Below, in pieces: positions 35,289 through 44,503 of a DNA stretch of 64,000 nucleotides (position 1 is the first letter of the stretch; each line of letters begins with the position of its first letter). The DNA is taken from assembly GCF_046244385.1 (NCBI RefSeq), contig NZ_CP176366.1, positions 496,001-560,000 on the forward strand, read 5' to 3'. Position numbers and translations under genes: made by a program. Under the pieces are notes generated by a model. That model ran no database searches, was not told the DNA's origin, and worked only from the letters and a program-made list of their open reading frames with translations. This DNA comes from Methanospirillum stamsii (GTDB lineage Archaea; Halobacteriota; Methanomicrobia; Methanomicrobiales; Methanospirillaceae).

Positions 35289-38249
35289 TTAATTTTCCGA
35301 AGGTACAGTAAAGCACCCGGTATTTGAAAGGGGGATACAGATAGTAAACCTTGATCCCATATTTTTTCCTTCGCTCTCAACCCAGACATTACCCCCGTAC
35401 ATATTAATGATCCGTTTTACAATTGCCAGTCCAAGGCCTGAAGACTGACGATCATGACGTGATCTATCAACCATATAAAACTCATCAAACACTTGTCCTG
35501 CTTCTTCTTTTGAAAGTCCAATTCCAGTATCTTCAACAGTAATGGTAACGGTATCAGGATTAATATCGGCATAAACCCTGACGAAACCGTTATTTGGGGT
35601 ATATTTTATTGCATTACTGATAAGATTATCAAAAACTGAAGATGCATCCCGGGTTGAAAAAGGAATTACCAGATCATCAGGAACCTGTACATTAACGGTG
35701 AGATTTTTCTTTTCAATAAAGAACCAGTTTTTATCCACCGACTGTTTTATCAGTGCTGTCGGATGAATCATTTCAAAATCAGTGATTCCTTCCTGCCGGC
35801 TAAGCCGTGCCAGCGTGAGGATTTTATCAGTCTGTTCGCGGATTGAATATACCGAACGCAGGAATACACTGTAGAGTTCACGTTTTTCGGAATCTGTCTC
35901 TTCCCTGACCAGATGAGGAAGAAGTGCAATAAGCGGGGTAAGGGGGGTTTTCAGATCATGTCCCAGCTGATTTATAAAATCATCTTTCTGACGAAGCAGC
36001 TTGCTGACTTCTATCGTCCGTTCTTTCACCCGTTCATCAAGATCTCGGTTCATTGTCAGCAGACGGTTAGTAAGAAAGTCAAGTTCCCGGTTTTTATCCT
36101 CAAGAACGGAGGCATATTCTCTGAGTTGTGCCTCCGCTTTTTTTCGTGCACCAATGTCCCATGCAACAATCAGAATTGCCCGCTTTCCCTGAAAAGAGAT
36201 CGGCATTGATGAGACCTCTACATCAACCTTTTTACCATGAACATTTAGGAAAACCTCTTCTTCAGAAGGTGAGGGAAGCATTTTGATGAGCGTTCGTTCA
36301 GTTCTCTGTTTTACGAGAGGGATGTAATCGGGGTGAATAAAATCAAAGGGATGGCGGTGGAGAACCTGATCTTCATGCTGTGCACCGAGGAGCTGAAGAC
36401 CTGCCGGATTTACAAAGAGTAATTGTTCTCCATCATGAACATAGATAGCATCAGGTGATAATTCAACCAGGGTCCTATATCGCTCCTCACTCTCTCTGAG
36501 TGCCAGGTTAACCTGGACCAGTTCGCTGGTTCGTTCAGCAACGAGAGATTCCAATTCTTCCTGTGATTTTAGAAGTTTTTCTTCGTCTTCCTTGCGCCGG
36601 GTGATGTCTCTGATACACTCGATTGCACCGACAATAGTTCCATGAGCATTCCGGAGAGGTGCTGCTACACCCCAGAGCCATCTCTTTTCCCAGCCAGGCT
36701 CGGGCATATACTTCTCCCCAATAATAGCATCACCATCGTGAGAGACGTTAATATACTCATACTCAATTAAGGAATCGGGATGTAAAGCAAGGTCCACCAG
36801 AATGGGCCTCCTTTGACCATAAAACGGGATTGAATACTCATAATTCCCTTTTCCAATGATGTCTTCTGCATTGATATGAGTCATATGAACCATAGCCCGG
36901 TTCCAGAACAGGACTTCACCACTGGTGTTGATGACCATCGTTGCATCAGGATAAAATTCAATAACATCTGCGAGCTGCTGTTTGGATTCTTTTATCTCAT
37001 TTTCAGCGCGTTTTCGTTCAGAGATATTTACTATTACTCCCCGAATCCCGACAATCACACCATTTCTGACAGCCTGGGATGAATGAATTATTACAGAAAA
37101 TTCTTTTCCATCGGATCTGATTGCAGAATATTCATGCGGCTCAGAAATTCCCTTCGTGATAACATCATGCATGGTTTCCATCGCCCTTGCCCTGTCCTGC
37201 AGACTTAAAAACTGATATACAAAAAGATTTTCTAAATCTGAATCTTCATATCCGAACAGCAGCCTGGCCTGGCGATTCACATACGTAATATTCCCATCAG
37301 ATGTACACTCAAATACCCCTTCGGGAAGCAGATCTGCAAGGTCACGGTATCTCTCTTCACTTTCCTGGAGTTGTTCCTTGGACAGCCGGAGTTCTTCAAG
37401 CCGGTATTTTATCTCTTCACCAGAGGCAATGAGTTCCTCATAAGCGGCAGAGAGATCAATATTTCTCTGTTCCAGTTCAATTTCAGCTTTTAAGCGTTCG
37501 GTAATATCCCGGATGATCGCCTGATGGAGTACATCTTCACGAATTACCAGTTGATTAATACTAATCTCTGCATCAAATTCTGTATGGTCAACCCGAAGAC
37601 ATTTCCACCTGATGAAAACGTTTTCTCCACCTGATGCGGTATGAATTATTGATTCTAACTTCTCCCGTGACCTGTTGCCATCGGGCTGGACATTTGGAGC
37701 AAGTAATGCAAAATCTCTTCCAATCAGACTCTCACGGGAGGTCTGAAACATCCTGGCAGCCTGATCATTGCAGTCTTTGATTATCCAGTCAGATAGAAGA
37801 AGAATACCATCACTGGCAGTTTCAAAAAGCAGTCTGAACTGTTCTTCGCTCTCCCGAAGAGATCTCAACGCTTCTTCTGCACGGACAGCCTGGCGGATTT
37901 TATGTGCAAGTTCAGCAAATAACGATACCGGATCTCCTCCCTTCTGCAGGTAAAAAGCAACACCACTGTTAATCGCTTCAATAATGACTTCTTCACGACC
38001 CTTTCCGGTAAAAAGAATAAAAGGGACCTGTGAACCAGCCTGTCGGTATGCTTTGAGAAGATCTATGCCATTCATACCAGGCATCTGGTAATCGGACACA
38101 ACAATATCAAATATCCCGGACAATATCAGATCCACGGCACTTTTTCCGGACCGTACCGTGGTTACCGCAAATCCCCCTGATTTTTCCATAAATATCTTGA
38201 AAAATCCGCAGAAGGATTCGTCATCATCAACATAGAGAACTGATATCAT
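35289..38249 (-). CDS. Hybrid sensor histidine kinase: REC, four PAS, HisKA, HATPase
   Basis: A 986-aa soluble signalling protein. An N-terminal receiver domain (1-125; phospho-acceptor D53 in VVSDYQMPGMNG, K83) is followed by four PAS domains (about 145-270, 330-455, 460-590 and 620-745), coiled linkers, HisKA with the phospho-His in QLGHDLKTPLTPL, and HATPase with DNLISNAIKYTP, VEDTGIGLS and SSGLGLAIVKRI. No membrane segment is seen, so it senses internal signals or another kinase. The ATG at 38249 (MISVLYVDDD) follows AAAGGA; the frame runs upstream but is not conserved-looking. No partner regulator is adjacent. Confidence 0.93.
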   Translation of the reverse strand: MISVLYVDDDESFCGFFKIFMEKSGGFAVTTVRSGKSAVDLILSGIFDIVVSDYQMPGMNGIDLLKAYRQAGSQVPFILFTGKGREEVIIEAINSGVAFYLQKGGDPVSLFAELAHKIRQAVRAEEALRSLRESEEQFRLLFETASDGILLLSDWIIKDCNDQAARMFQTSRESLIGRDFALLAPNVQPDGNRSREKLESIIHTASGGENVFIRWKCLRVDHTEFDAEISINQLVIREDVLHQAIIRDITERLKAEIELEQRNIDLSAAYEELIASGEEIKYRLEELRLSKEQLQESEERYRDLADLLPEGVFECTSDGNITYVNRQARLLFGYEDSDLENLFVYQFLSLQDRARAMETMHDVITKGISEPHEYSAIRSDGKEFSVIIHSSQAVRNGVIVGIRGVIVNISERKRAENEIKESKQQLADVIEFYPDATMVINTSGEVLFWNRAMVHMTHINAEDIIGKGNYEYSIPFYGQRRPILVDLALHPDSLIEYEYINVSHDGDAIIGEKYMPEPGWEKRWLWGVAAPLRNAHGTIVGAIECIRDITRRKEDEEKLLKSQEELESLVAERTSELVQVNLALRESEERYRTLVELSPDAIYVHDGEQLLFVNPAGLQLLGAQHEDQVLHRHPFDFIHPDYIPLVKQRTERTLIKMLPSPSEEEVFLNVHGKKVDVEVSSMPISFQGKRAILIVAWDIGARKKAEAQLREYASVLEDKNRELDFLTNRLLTMNRDLDERVKERTIEVSKLLRQKDDFINQLGHDLKTPLTPLIALLPHLVREETDSEKRELYSVFLRSVYSIREQTDKILTLARLSRQEGITDFEMIHPTALIKQSVDKNWFFIEKKNLTVNVQVPDDLVIPFSTRDASSVFDNLISNAIKYTPNNGFVRVYADINPDTVTITVEDTGIGLSKEEAGQVFDEFYMVDRSRHDRQSSGLGLAIVKRIINMYGGNVWVESEGKNMGSRFTICIPLSNTGCFTVPSEN

Positions 38250-38365
38250 CAAGAGTCCTTTGGTTATCCCTGATACTTCTGTAGGATATCGTGTTATATC
38301 AAGGTAAGGAATCAGGCACCTTGGAAAAAGAAGATGATTATGAAAAGAAAACACAGTATACGAAT

Positions 38366-38995
38366 ATGATGAAATTTGTGTGGCTGATACTGGCAATTAG
38401 TATGCTTTTTACCTGCTCCTCCCTGGCTGATGAAGCAGATGACCTGGCAGCGGAAGGAAATCTCCTCTATGATCAGGATTTTTATGACGAGGCCCTTGTT
38501 GTTCTGGACCAGGCACTGGCAATCGACCCGGAGAACCTCGAAGCATTGAACGGAAAAGGAAAAACCCTGAAAAGTCTGGGGAGATATGAAGAAGCAATAG
38601 AAGAATATGAAAAAGCAATTTCCATTGATCCTTCCTATAAAAAGGCCTGGAATAACAAAGGGATAGTGCTTACATATCTCGAGCAGTATGATGAAGCGGT
38701 GGAGATGTATAATGAGGCTATCAAAATCGATCCGGAATATGCCAAGGCTTACAGTAATCTGGCCTGGTGTTTAAACCTGGCCGGTCGTTATGAAGAAGCT
38801 CTTGATAATGCAAAAAATGCAACTGATCTGCTGCCAGATTATCCAAAAGGATGGATTAACCACGCAGATGCTCTTTTTGCTCTCGGAAGATACAATGAGG
38901 CAGTAACATCATATGATGCAGCGCTGCTCCTGGATCCCGACCAATCGGATGCCAAAAACGGAAAAGCAAGAGCGATAGAAAAGATGGATGTGTAA
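38366..38995 (+). CDS. Secreted TPR-repeat protein
   Basis: A 209-aa protein with an N-terminal signal peptide (MMKFVWLILAISMLFTCSSL) and about five tetratricopeptide repeats of 34 residues (e.g. AWNNKGIVLTYLEQYDEAVEMYNEAIKIDPEY, given here only as the unit pattern W/A-NKG...Y-DEA-A..IDP). It likely mediates protein contacts outside the membrane; target unknown. The frame opens 25 codons earlier, but the signal peptide favours the ATG at 38366. It is divergent from the histidine kinase. Confidence 0.8.
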   Translation: MMKFVWLILAISMLFTCSSLADEADDLAAEGNLLYDQDFYDEALVVLDQALAIDPENLEALNGKGKTLKSLGRYEEAIEEYEKAISIDPSYKKAWNNKGIVLTYLEQYDEAVEMYNEAIKIDPEYAKAYSNLAWCLNLAGRYEEALDNAKNATDLLPDYPKGWINHADALFALGRYNEAVTSYDAALLLDPDQSDAKNGKARAIEKMDV

Positions 38996-39069
38996 TTGAC
39001 AGATTATCCCCCTTTCCACACATTCTTAATAGGCAAAATCCATACCTCACGGTGGCGAAGAATTATATC

Positions 39070-39570
39070 ATGAAGAACTATGCAATCATACTCTTTTCCT
39101 GCTGTATACTCATTCTGGCAGGTGGTTTGGTATCAGGAGAAAATGAGTCTTTTTCTACTAATCAGACAATATCAAATCAGACTCCTGAACCAACTCTGAT
39201 TCCCATAACACCTGAAGAAGAACTGATGAATCTAGCATTTATAGCAAGAGAATTTGCACTGGAAAATGGAAAAGACTCTGCGATCGCTGAATTTTCAAAC
39301 CCAAACGGGCGTTTTTTTCTGAACGGGACTGGTATCAGGGCTTATGGTGTGGATGGAACACTGCTTGCAGATCCCTTTAGTCCATCAAATGCAGGAACTT
39401 TATTGATATCCGATGACTATGATTCGGGAAATATCCGGCTTATGCGGGATCTTGCAACAACCGGCGGGGGTCTCTTCACTGACCCGGTCACGAAAGAGTA
39501 CTGGTTTGTAATGGATATAGATGGCAGCTGGTGGATTTCTGCTTCCCGGATAATCCCCAAGGCTCAATAA
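39070..39570 (+). CDS. Exported single-domain Cache-like protein
   Basis: A 166-aa protein with a signal peptide (IILFSCCILILAGGLVSG) and a domain like single Cache (sCache_2): AIAEFSNPNGRFFLNGTGI, RAYGVDGTLLADPFSPSNAG, then TGGGLFTDPVTKEYWF. Such domains bind small ligands and usually form the sensor of a receptor; here it stands alone. A GTG at 39052 could add six residues. The gene ends 26 nt before the thymidylate synthase ATG. Confidence 0.7.
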   Translation: MKNYAIILFSCCILILAGGLVSGENESFSTNQTISNQTPEPTLIPITPEEELMNLAFIAREFALENGKDSAIAEFSNPNGRFFLNGTGIRAYGVDGTLLADPFSPSNAGTLLISDDYDSGNIRLMRDLATTGGGLFTDPVTKEYWFVMDIDGSWWISASRIIPKAQ

Positions 39571-39596
39571 CCGAATTTAAAAAGCAGGAGACACCC

Positions 39597-40454
39597 ATGA
39601 TTCTGATCAGAAAGCGTAGCATCGGACAGGCACATGAAGAAGTAATCAGGGAGATTGCAAAACGTTGTGAAGGTAATGTCAGGGTAACAGAAGACGGCGA
39701 ATATACCTGGGACCCGGAAGAGCCCATCTGTATTCATGTAGAAGAGCCGTTTTCAGAACCGATGCGATCCGGCGCATCACTGTTTGGAGAGAAATTTTCA
39801 GAACAGTATCAGGCCTCTCTCTACACGATTACACCGCGCCGCAATGACGGGACGGATGCTGTATATACATATGGAAACCGTTTGAGGGATTACCCGCGGG
39901 CATTAGTAAAAATATCAGAGAATTCATCTGGTAAAAAGAAAGGAATTCTTCAGGGACTTTTCAGGAAGATGGGATATGTTCCGGCAGATTCATGCGGGGC
40001 ATTGAATTTTTCAGGAGATGGAAACTATGGCGGATATGACCAGATTCAGGAAAGTATCATCAATCGTCTGGTAGCAAATCAGGAAAGCAGACGCGCAATT
40101 GCAATTACCTGGTTCCCGGAGAAAGATATCTCTGCAGATGAACCTCCATGCCTGCAGATAGTGCAGGGAGTTGTGGATAAAAATCACAAATTAAACCTGA
40201 TCTGTTTATTCAGGAGCAATGATATGTTATCTGCCTGGGGTCAGAATGCATACGGTCTTGCTCATCTTCAGAAATATATCTGCGAGCAGATAAACCAGAA
40301 AAGAAAAAAAGAAGAAGTAGAGCTCTCTTCCGGATGGCTTGAGACAATTAGTATTTCAGCACATATGTATTTTCACCGTGACCAGCTGGAACTGAACCTC
40401 TTTTTAGAGAAAATTAAGACTGGTGAACTCTTTTCTTCATTTCAGAAGAGATAA
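39597..40454 (+). CDS. thyA: Thymidylate synthase, archaeal ThyA type
   Basis: A 285-aa enzyme methylating dUMP to dTMP. Catalytic Cys is C185 in EPPCLQIVQG; R-R at 165-166 fits the phosphate site, RSNDMLSAWGQNAYGLAHLQ the nucleotide site, and ISAHMYFHRDQLE the C-terminal region. It is longer than the compact methanogen enzymes, mainly at the N-terminus. The carbon donor in a methanogen may be a tetrahydromethanopterin derivative rather than folate; this cannot be told from sequence. The ATG at 39597 has GGAG seven nt upstream. Confidence 0.85.
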   Translation: MILIRKRSIGQAHEEVIREIAKRCEGNVRVTEDGEYTWDPEEPICIHVEEPFSEPMRSGASLFGEKFSEQYQASLYTITPRRNDGTDAVYTYGNRLRDYPRALVKISENSSGKKKGILQGLFRKMGYVPADSCGALNFSGDGNYGGYDQIQESIINRLVANQESRRAIAITWFPEKDISADEPPCLQIVQGVVDKNHKLNLICLFRSNDMLSAWGQNAYGLAHLQKYICEQINQKRKKEEVELSSGWLETISISAHMYFHRDQLELNLFLEKIKTGELFSSFQKR

Positions 40455-40497
40455 TTCAAAAATTCTTTCTGATTTATAACCAGATGGGAAAAGAGAA

Positions 40498-40507
40498 AAG
40501 ATATAAA
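40498..40507 (+). promoter_or_regulatory. TATA box of candidate RNA / OLD ATPase leader
   Basis: GATATAAATA preceded by a purine run (AAAAGAGAAAA) is a good archaeal BRE/TATA pair. It predicts a start near 40526-40530, exactly where the first stem of the structured stretch begins. Confidence 0.45.
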
Positions 40508-40526
40508 TAACCAACCCGATATGAAA

Positions 40527-40617
40527 TCGTGTGGTGCATGGGAAAGCACCAGGAATACACTTCACAGAAGAAAGGTATCCGGGACAGGCGGATACCTCAC
40601 TGCCTGTAAGTCTTTTT
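40527..40617 (+). ncRNA. Candidate structured RNA or structured leader
   Basis: About 90 nt with two hairpins: stem GTGT/ACAC (40529-32 with 57-60) enclosing GGTGC/GCACC (40533-37 with 46-50), and a perfect 8-bp stem GGTATCCG/CGGATACC (40574-81 with 89-96). An alternative ACAGGC/GCCTGT pairing (40584-89 with 602-607) would compete with the second stem. The stretch begins about 27 nt after a TATA box and ends in TCTTTTTTC. It could be a free small RNA or a switch-like leader of the ATPase gene at 40674. No known RNA family was recognised. Confidence 0.35.
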
Positions 40618-40673
40618 TCAATCCCGATTATTAAGCATACTATCTTATAGGATAACAAATCGAGAGATATCCT

Positions 40674-42713
40674 ATGCAACTTGCCGAGTTCCGGGTCCAG
40701 AACTATAAAATTGTTGAGGACACCGGATGGATTCCAGTCCAGAACCTTACAACATTCGTTGGAAAGAACGAATCCGGAAAGTCAGCAATTTTTCGGGCGC
40801 TATCAAAATTAAACCCCTCTGATGGAGAGGGATATGATGGGCTCAAGGAGTTTCCAAGGCAGCGGTATGCCTCAGAAATTACCCGAACCGACTGGCCGGT
40901 AGCATCGGGCAGGTTTGAATTAAACCCTGATGAACAGCGCGATATTGCAGCGATATCCGAGTTGTGTCGTGATATTACCCATGTGGAAGTAACCAGGCAT
41001 TACACCGGATCATACAGTATCACCTATCAGCCTGATGTAGGAGTCGACCTGGTTACCTCGCCAGATCTTATCTATGCCATTGAAAGTGCCATTGAACATA
41101 TCAGGAACCTTTTCGCGCCGGAAGGAAAGGGAGATATCCTCGGAAGAATAAAAGAAGGACTCCTCTCTTTCCTTGAAGAACAGAAAAATGCCATCCCGGT
41201 TGACGGACAGATTCAAAAACGGCATATTTCAGATCTTATTAATGCAATTAAAAGCAGGGCCAACGAACCCTGGCAGCATGAGATTCTGGATCCGGTTACC
41301 GAACCGATGTACAGACTTGTCCGGCAGATGGAAATCTACGAAGGTCTCATGGCAGCAAACAGGTATGTCATTGAGCACCTTCCAAAATTTGTCTATTTTG
41401 ACCAGTACAATGTTATTGAAAGTGCGATTCATATCCCGACCTTTATTGCAACACTCAAATCCCATCCTGACTCTCCGGGTCTTCGTGCCACCAACTGCCT
41501 GTTCAGACATGTGAACCTGGATCTTGATCAGCTTGACCGGCTGGGATCTCACAAGAATGCCGTTGATGATAACCCTATCATCAGGAGGCAGGTGGATGAA
41601 CGGTCTATTCTTTTATCAACCGCATCAAACCTGATGACTAAAAAGTTCGAGGACTGGTGGGGACAGAGGAGAATCAGGTTCAGATATGATATTGACGGGG
41701 ATTATTTCAGAGTCTGGGTTTCTGATGACCTTGATCCTTCAGAGATAGAACTTGAACAGAGAAGTGCAGGACTCCAATATTTCTTCTCCTTTTACCTGGT
41801 CTTCCTTGTTGAATCCGGAGATGCATATCACGACAGTATCCTGCTTCTTGATGAACCAGGTCTGCAGTTGCATCCGACAGCTCAGCAACAGACAACCAAA
41901 TTCTTTGACCGGATTTCAAAAGGGAATCAATTATTCTTTTCGACACATTCTCCGTTCATGATAGACCTTGACCATCTGGACAGGGTACGAACGGTTTATG
42001 AAGGTCCGGGTGGGACAACAAAAGTCTCTCTTGATGAATGGCCTGCTGACAAAGACTCCCTCTTTCCACTTGAAGCAGCCCTTGCAACAAAAATTGCAGA
42101 AAAAACCCTTGTGTGTGGCAACCAGCTCATCGTTGAGGATACTCATGACCTCTGGCTGCTTCAGGCTATGAATTATGCACTTCGAAGCAGAGGCAAAAGT
42201 GGTCTTGATTCATCAGTCCGGATTACCCCGGCAGGAGGAACGGCAAACCTTATTCCCCTGGCCCTGATGATGACATCCAATAAAAAACCGGCAGGGGTCC
42301 TTTTATCCGGGAAAACCGTACCCGACGGCGTTCTCGAAAAGTTCCCTGCAATGCACTTCAAAGAGGGACATGGACTCCTTTTTTATAGCAATATCATACA
42401 CAAAAAGGGTGCAGGAATTGAAGACCTTTTTTCACCGGATTTGTATTTCAGGTGTGTAAAAGAGATATATCCAGACCTACTGCTCGGACAGGTTCCGGAG
42501 AAATCACCTACTGAACGGAACGATGAACGAGGTTTTGCAAGTATAATTGCAGAAATGATAGAACGAAAACAGGGAGAACACTTTGAGAGGTGGCGGGTTG
42601 CAGAACTGCTCTCAGACCGGATATGTGAATCACCACAAAATATTGATGATGAAACTCTTGAGCGGTTTTCTCGTCTTTTTGATGAGATAAACCGTCTCAC
42701 CAGTAACTCCTGA
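40674..42713 (+). CDS. OLD-family ATPase with degenerate TOPRIM domain
   Basis: A 679-aa ABC-type ATPase. Walker A GKNESGKS (30-37) starts an N-terminal half-domain; a coiled insert follows; the ABC signature region is QRSAGLQYFFSFY and Walker B LLLDEPGLQLHP. The C-terminal domain has the TOPRIM start LIVEDTHDLWLLQ and ITPAGGTANLIPL, but the place of the metal-binding D-x-D reads LLSGKTVPDG. Nuclease activity is therefore doubtful. OLD proteins act in phage defence or DNA repair. No UvrD-like (GajB) partner is adjacent. Convergent with aksF, 6 nt apart. Confidence 0.85.
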   Translation: MQLAEFRVQNYKIVEDTGWIPVQNLTTFVGKNESGKSAIFRALSKLNPSDGEGYDGLKEFPRQRYASEITRTDWPVASGRFELNPDEQRDIAAISELCRDITHVEVTRHYTGSYSITYQPDVGVDLVTSPDLIYAIESAIEHIRNLFAPEGKGDILGRIKEGLLSFLEEQKNAIPVDGQIQKRHISDLINAIKSRANEPWQHEILDPVTEPMYRLVRQMEIYEGLMAANRYVIEHLPKFVYFDQYNVIESAIHIPTFIATLKSHPDSPGLRATNCLFRHVNLDLDQLDRLGSHKNAVDDNPIIRRQVDERSILLSTASNLMTKKFEDWWGQRRIRFRYDIDGDYFRVWVSDDLDPSEIELEQRSAGLQYFFSFYLVFLVESGDAYHDSILLLDEPGLQLHPTAQQQTTKFFDRISKGNQLFFSTHSPFMIDLDHLDRVRTVYEGPGGTTKVSLDEWPADKDSLFPLEAALATKIAEKTLVCGNQLIVEDTHDLWLLQAMNYALRSRGKSGLDSSVRITPAGGTANLIPLALMMTSNKKPAGVLLSGKTVPDGVLEKFPAMHFKEGHGLLFYSNIIHKKGAGIEDLFSPDLYFRCVKEIYPDLLLGQVPEKSPTERNDERGFASIIAEMIERKQGEHFERWRVAELLSDRICESPQNIDDETLERFSRLFDEINRLTSNS

Positions 42714-42719
42714 CCTTTT

Positions 42720-43709
42720 TTATAGATCTACCGGCTCTTTTTGTTGTGATAATGCCAGGTTTTTCAGGATTTCTCTACCCACCTCATCGGTTGTCGCAGT
42801 TCCTCCAAGATCCGGGGTTTTTATACCTGCGGCAATGGTCTTCTGAATCGCCCGTTCAACCTCGATAGCAAGGGGTCTTTCTCCGACATATTTTAACAGA
42901 AGTGACACACACCGAATCGCTGCAATCGGATTTGCTATCCCCTTTCCGGTAATATCCGGAGCACTCCCGTGAACCGGCTCAAATAATGCCTGGTGCCTGC
43001 CGATATTCGCACTTGGCAGCATTCCAAGACCTCCCTCAAGAAATGCGGCTGCATCGGAGAGAATGTCTCCAAAGATATTCGTGGTCACAATCACATCATA
43101 GCGTGACGGGTGTTGCAGAACATCAAGGACCAGGGCATCAATATATTTCTTGTCAATGGAAATGCCGGTCTTTTCAGCCTCTTCCATGCAGATTTCCAGG
43201 AAATATGCATCAGATTTCATCACATTTGCTTTATTCCCGATGGTAAGATGCCTCCTTCTCCGGTTTGCACATGCACTTGCAAATTTGGCAATCCGACGGG
43301 AACCTGCTTCGCTTACTACCCGGAGTGTGCATGCCCGGTCCTTTTCTTTCCATTCTATTCCTGAATAAAGACCTTCGGTATTTTCCCTGACTATAAGAAT
43401 ATCAAAACCCTCACCAAAAACCGGGCGAAGGTTGGCATAGAGGTCAAGTTCTTTTCTTATCCTGAGCACCACACTATGATATTTCGGGTCAGGAGGAGTT
43501 GTTATTGCTCCAAAAAGGATAAGATCAGCTTTTCTCAGTGTCTCAAGTGTCTTATCTGATAAGGCATCCCCGGTTCGTTTCCAGCACTCATACCCAAGGT
43601 ATACCGGAGTATACTCCCAATCCGGATGAAAAAACTTCAGAACATCCAGTGCCGGAGGAATCACTTCTGGCCCGATTCCATCTCCAGGAGCCACCACAAC
43701 TCGTTTCAT
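42720..43709 (-). CDS. aksF: Homoisocitrate/isopropylmalate dehydrogenase family, probable AksF
   Basis: NAD-dependent decarboxylating dehydrogenase (329 aa). Motifs: VVAPGDGIGPEVIPPAL, IVRENTEGLYSGIE, the metal-binding NIFGDILSDAAAFLEGGLGMLPSAN region, and GSAPDITGKGIANPIA. Sequence alone does not separate isopropylmalate from homoisocitrate types, but it closes an operon with homocitrate synthase and YLRT-type homoaconitase, so AksF of 2-oxosuberate synthesis is preferred. The ATG at 43709 overlaps the previous stop (ATGA) and follows GGAG; the ATG four codons earlier is less likely. Confidence 0.88.
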   Translation of the reverse strand: MKRVVVAPGDGIGPEVIPPALDVLKFFHPDWEYTPVYLGYECWKRTGDALSDKTLETLRKADLILFGAITTPPDPKYHSVVLRIRKELDLYANLRPVFGEGFDILIVRENTEGLYSGIEWKEKDRACTLRVVSEAGSRRIAKFASACANRRRRHLTIGNKANVMKSDAYFLEICMEEAEKTGISIDKKYIDALVLDVLQHPSRYDVIVTTNIFGDILSDAAAFLEGGLGMLPSANIGRHQALFEPVHGSAPDITGKGIANPIAAIRCVSLLLKYVGERPLAIEVERAIQKTIAAGIKTPDLGGTATTDEVGREILKNLALSQQKEPVDL

Positions 43710-44503
43710 TGTCTTCTCCATTCATGAATACAATCATACAAGGCGTCCGCTATCTCTTTCGGAGACGAACCCCAGTGGACAACAACGCCCATTTTTCCAT
43801 TTATTCTCTGAATCCCTGTCCTTTCAGCCCTGCAGCACCGGGCGATAAATGGCTCTTCCATTACCGCATTGGCAGGGCATATGTCAATTAAAGGAAAATC
43901 ATGACCATAACAATCCCTCAAAACCTGCCTTGCAGTCATGCACCCGGCAATCTGTTCATCACCAATAAGCCGGTCTGAGTCGATAGTCCGGGAAAAACCA
44001 CCGGCCTTACAGGGATAGACATCAGCATGTGTCTCCCTGATATCCCGGATATGATAATTAAAGGTCACCTCAAGTTCCCCGAATATCCCCACTTCGTCCA
44101 GTTTTTGTAAGGTTCCGGCCAGGTGGGGGTGGGGCGGAGTCACATCATATACATGAACGGTTAAAAGTGAGGCCGGATCAGGGTCACATATGAAGATCAT
44201 ATGCTCCTCGATTCCGGTAAAAATCGTACACCTCTTCTCCACATGAAGGGCTTTTTTAATTAGGTCCCCACGATTATGGAGCACCACCGGTTCAGGATAG
44301 CAGTATACCTCATCCGGGCCTGCAATCACAGATACGTGTTTGATATCACGCATAAGCCCGGTTCCTTCAGCCGGTTCAACTGCAAGTATCTCATAACCAT
44401 CCGGAACTTCATGAATCAGGTATTGCGAAAGGAAATATACCCGATCCCCCACTGGTTTATTGCCTGCATAACCGATACACTTGCAATGGGGAGGAAAGAT
44501 CAT
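43706..44503 (-). CDS. Unrecognised 265-aa protein inside the coenzyme B operon
   Basis: A soluble 265-aa protein I do not recognise. It starts MIFPPHCKCIGYAGNKPVGD, has repeated His/Cys residues (PPHPHLAGTL, YPCKAGGF, DICPANAV, ARCCRAERTG) and no nucleotide or membrane motif. It overlaps aksE by 4 nt at its start and aksF by 4 nt at its end, so it is made with them. That position implies a part in making or handling the 7-mercaptoheptanoyl precursor; a dead or structural role cannot be excluded. Confidence 0.8.
   Translation of the reverse strand: MIFPPHCKCIGYAGNKPVGDRVYFLSQYLIHEVPDGYEILAVEPAEGTGLMRDIKHVSVIAGPDEVYCYPEPVVLHNRGDLIKKALHVEKRCTIFTGIEEHMIFICDPDPASLLTVHVYDVTPPHPHLAGTLQKLDEVGIFGELEVTFNYHIRDIRETHADVYPCKAGGFSRTIDSDRLIGDEQIAGCMTARQVLRDCYGHDFPLIDICPANAVMEEPFIARCCRAERTGIQRINGKMGVVVHWGSSPKEIADALYDCIHEWRRQ

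Noticed and set aside
40437..40679. Minus-strand 80-codon frame across the thyA-OLD gap
   Set aside because: No ribosome site, no family pattern, and it overlaps a better-supported structured plus-strand stretch.
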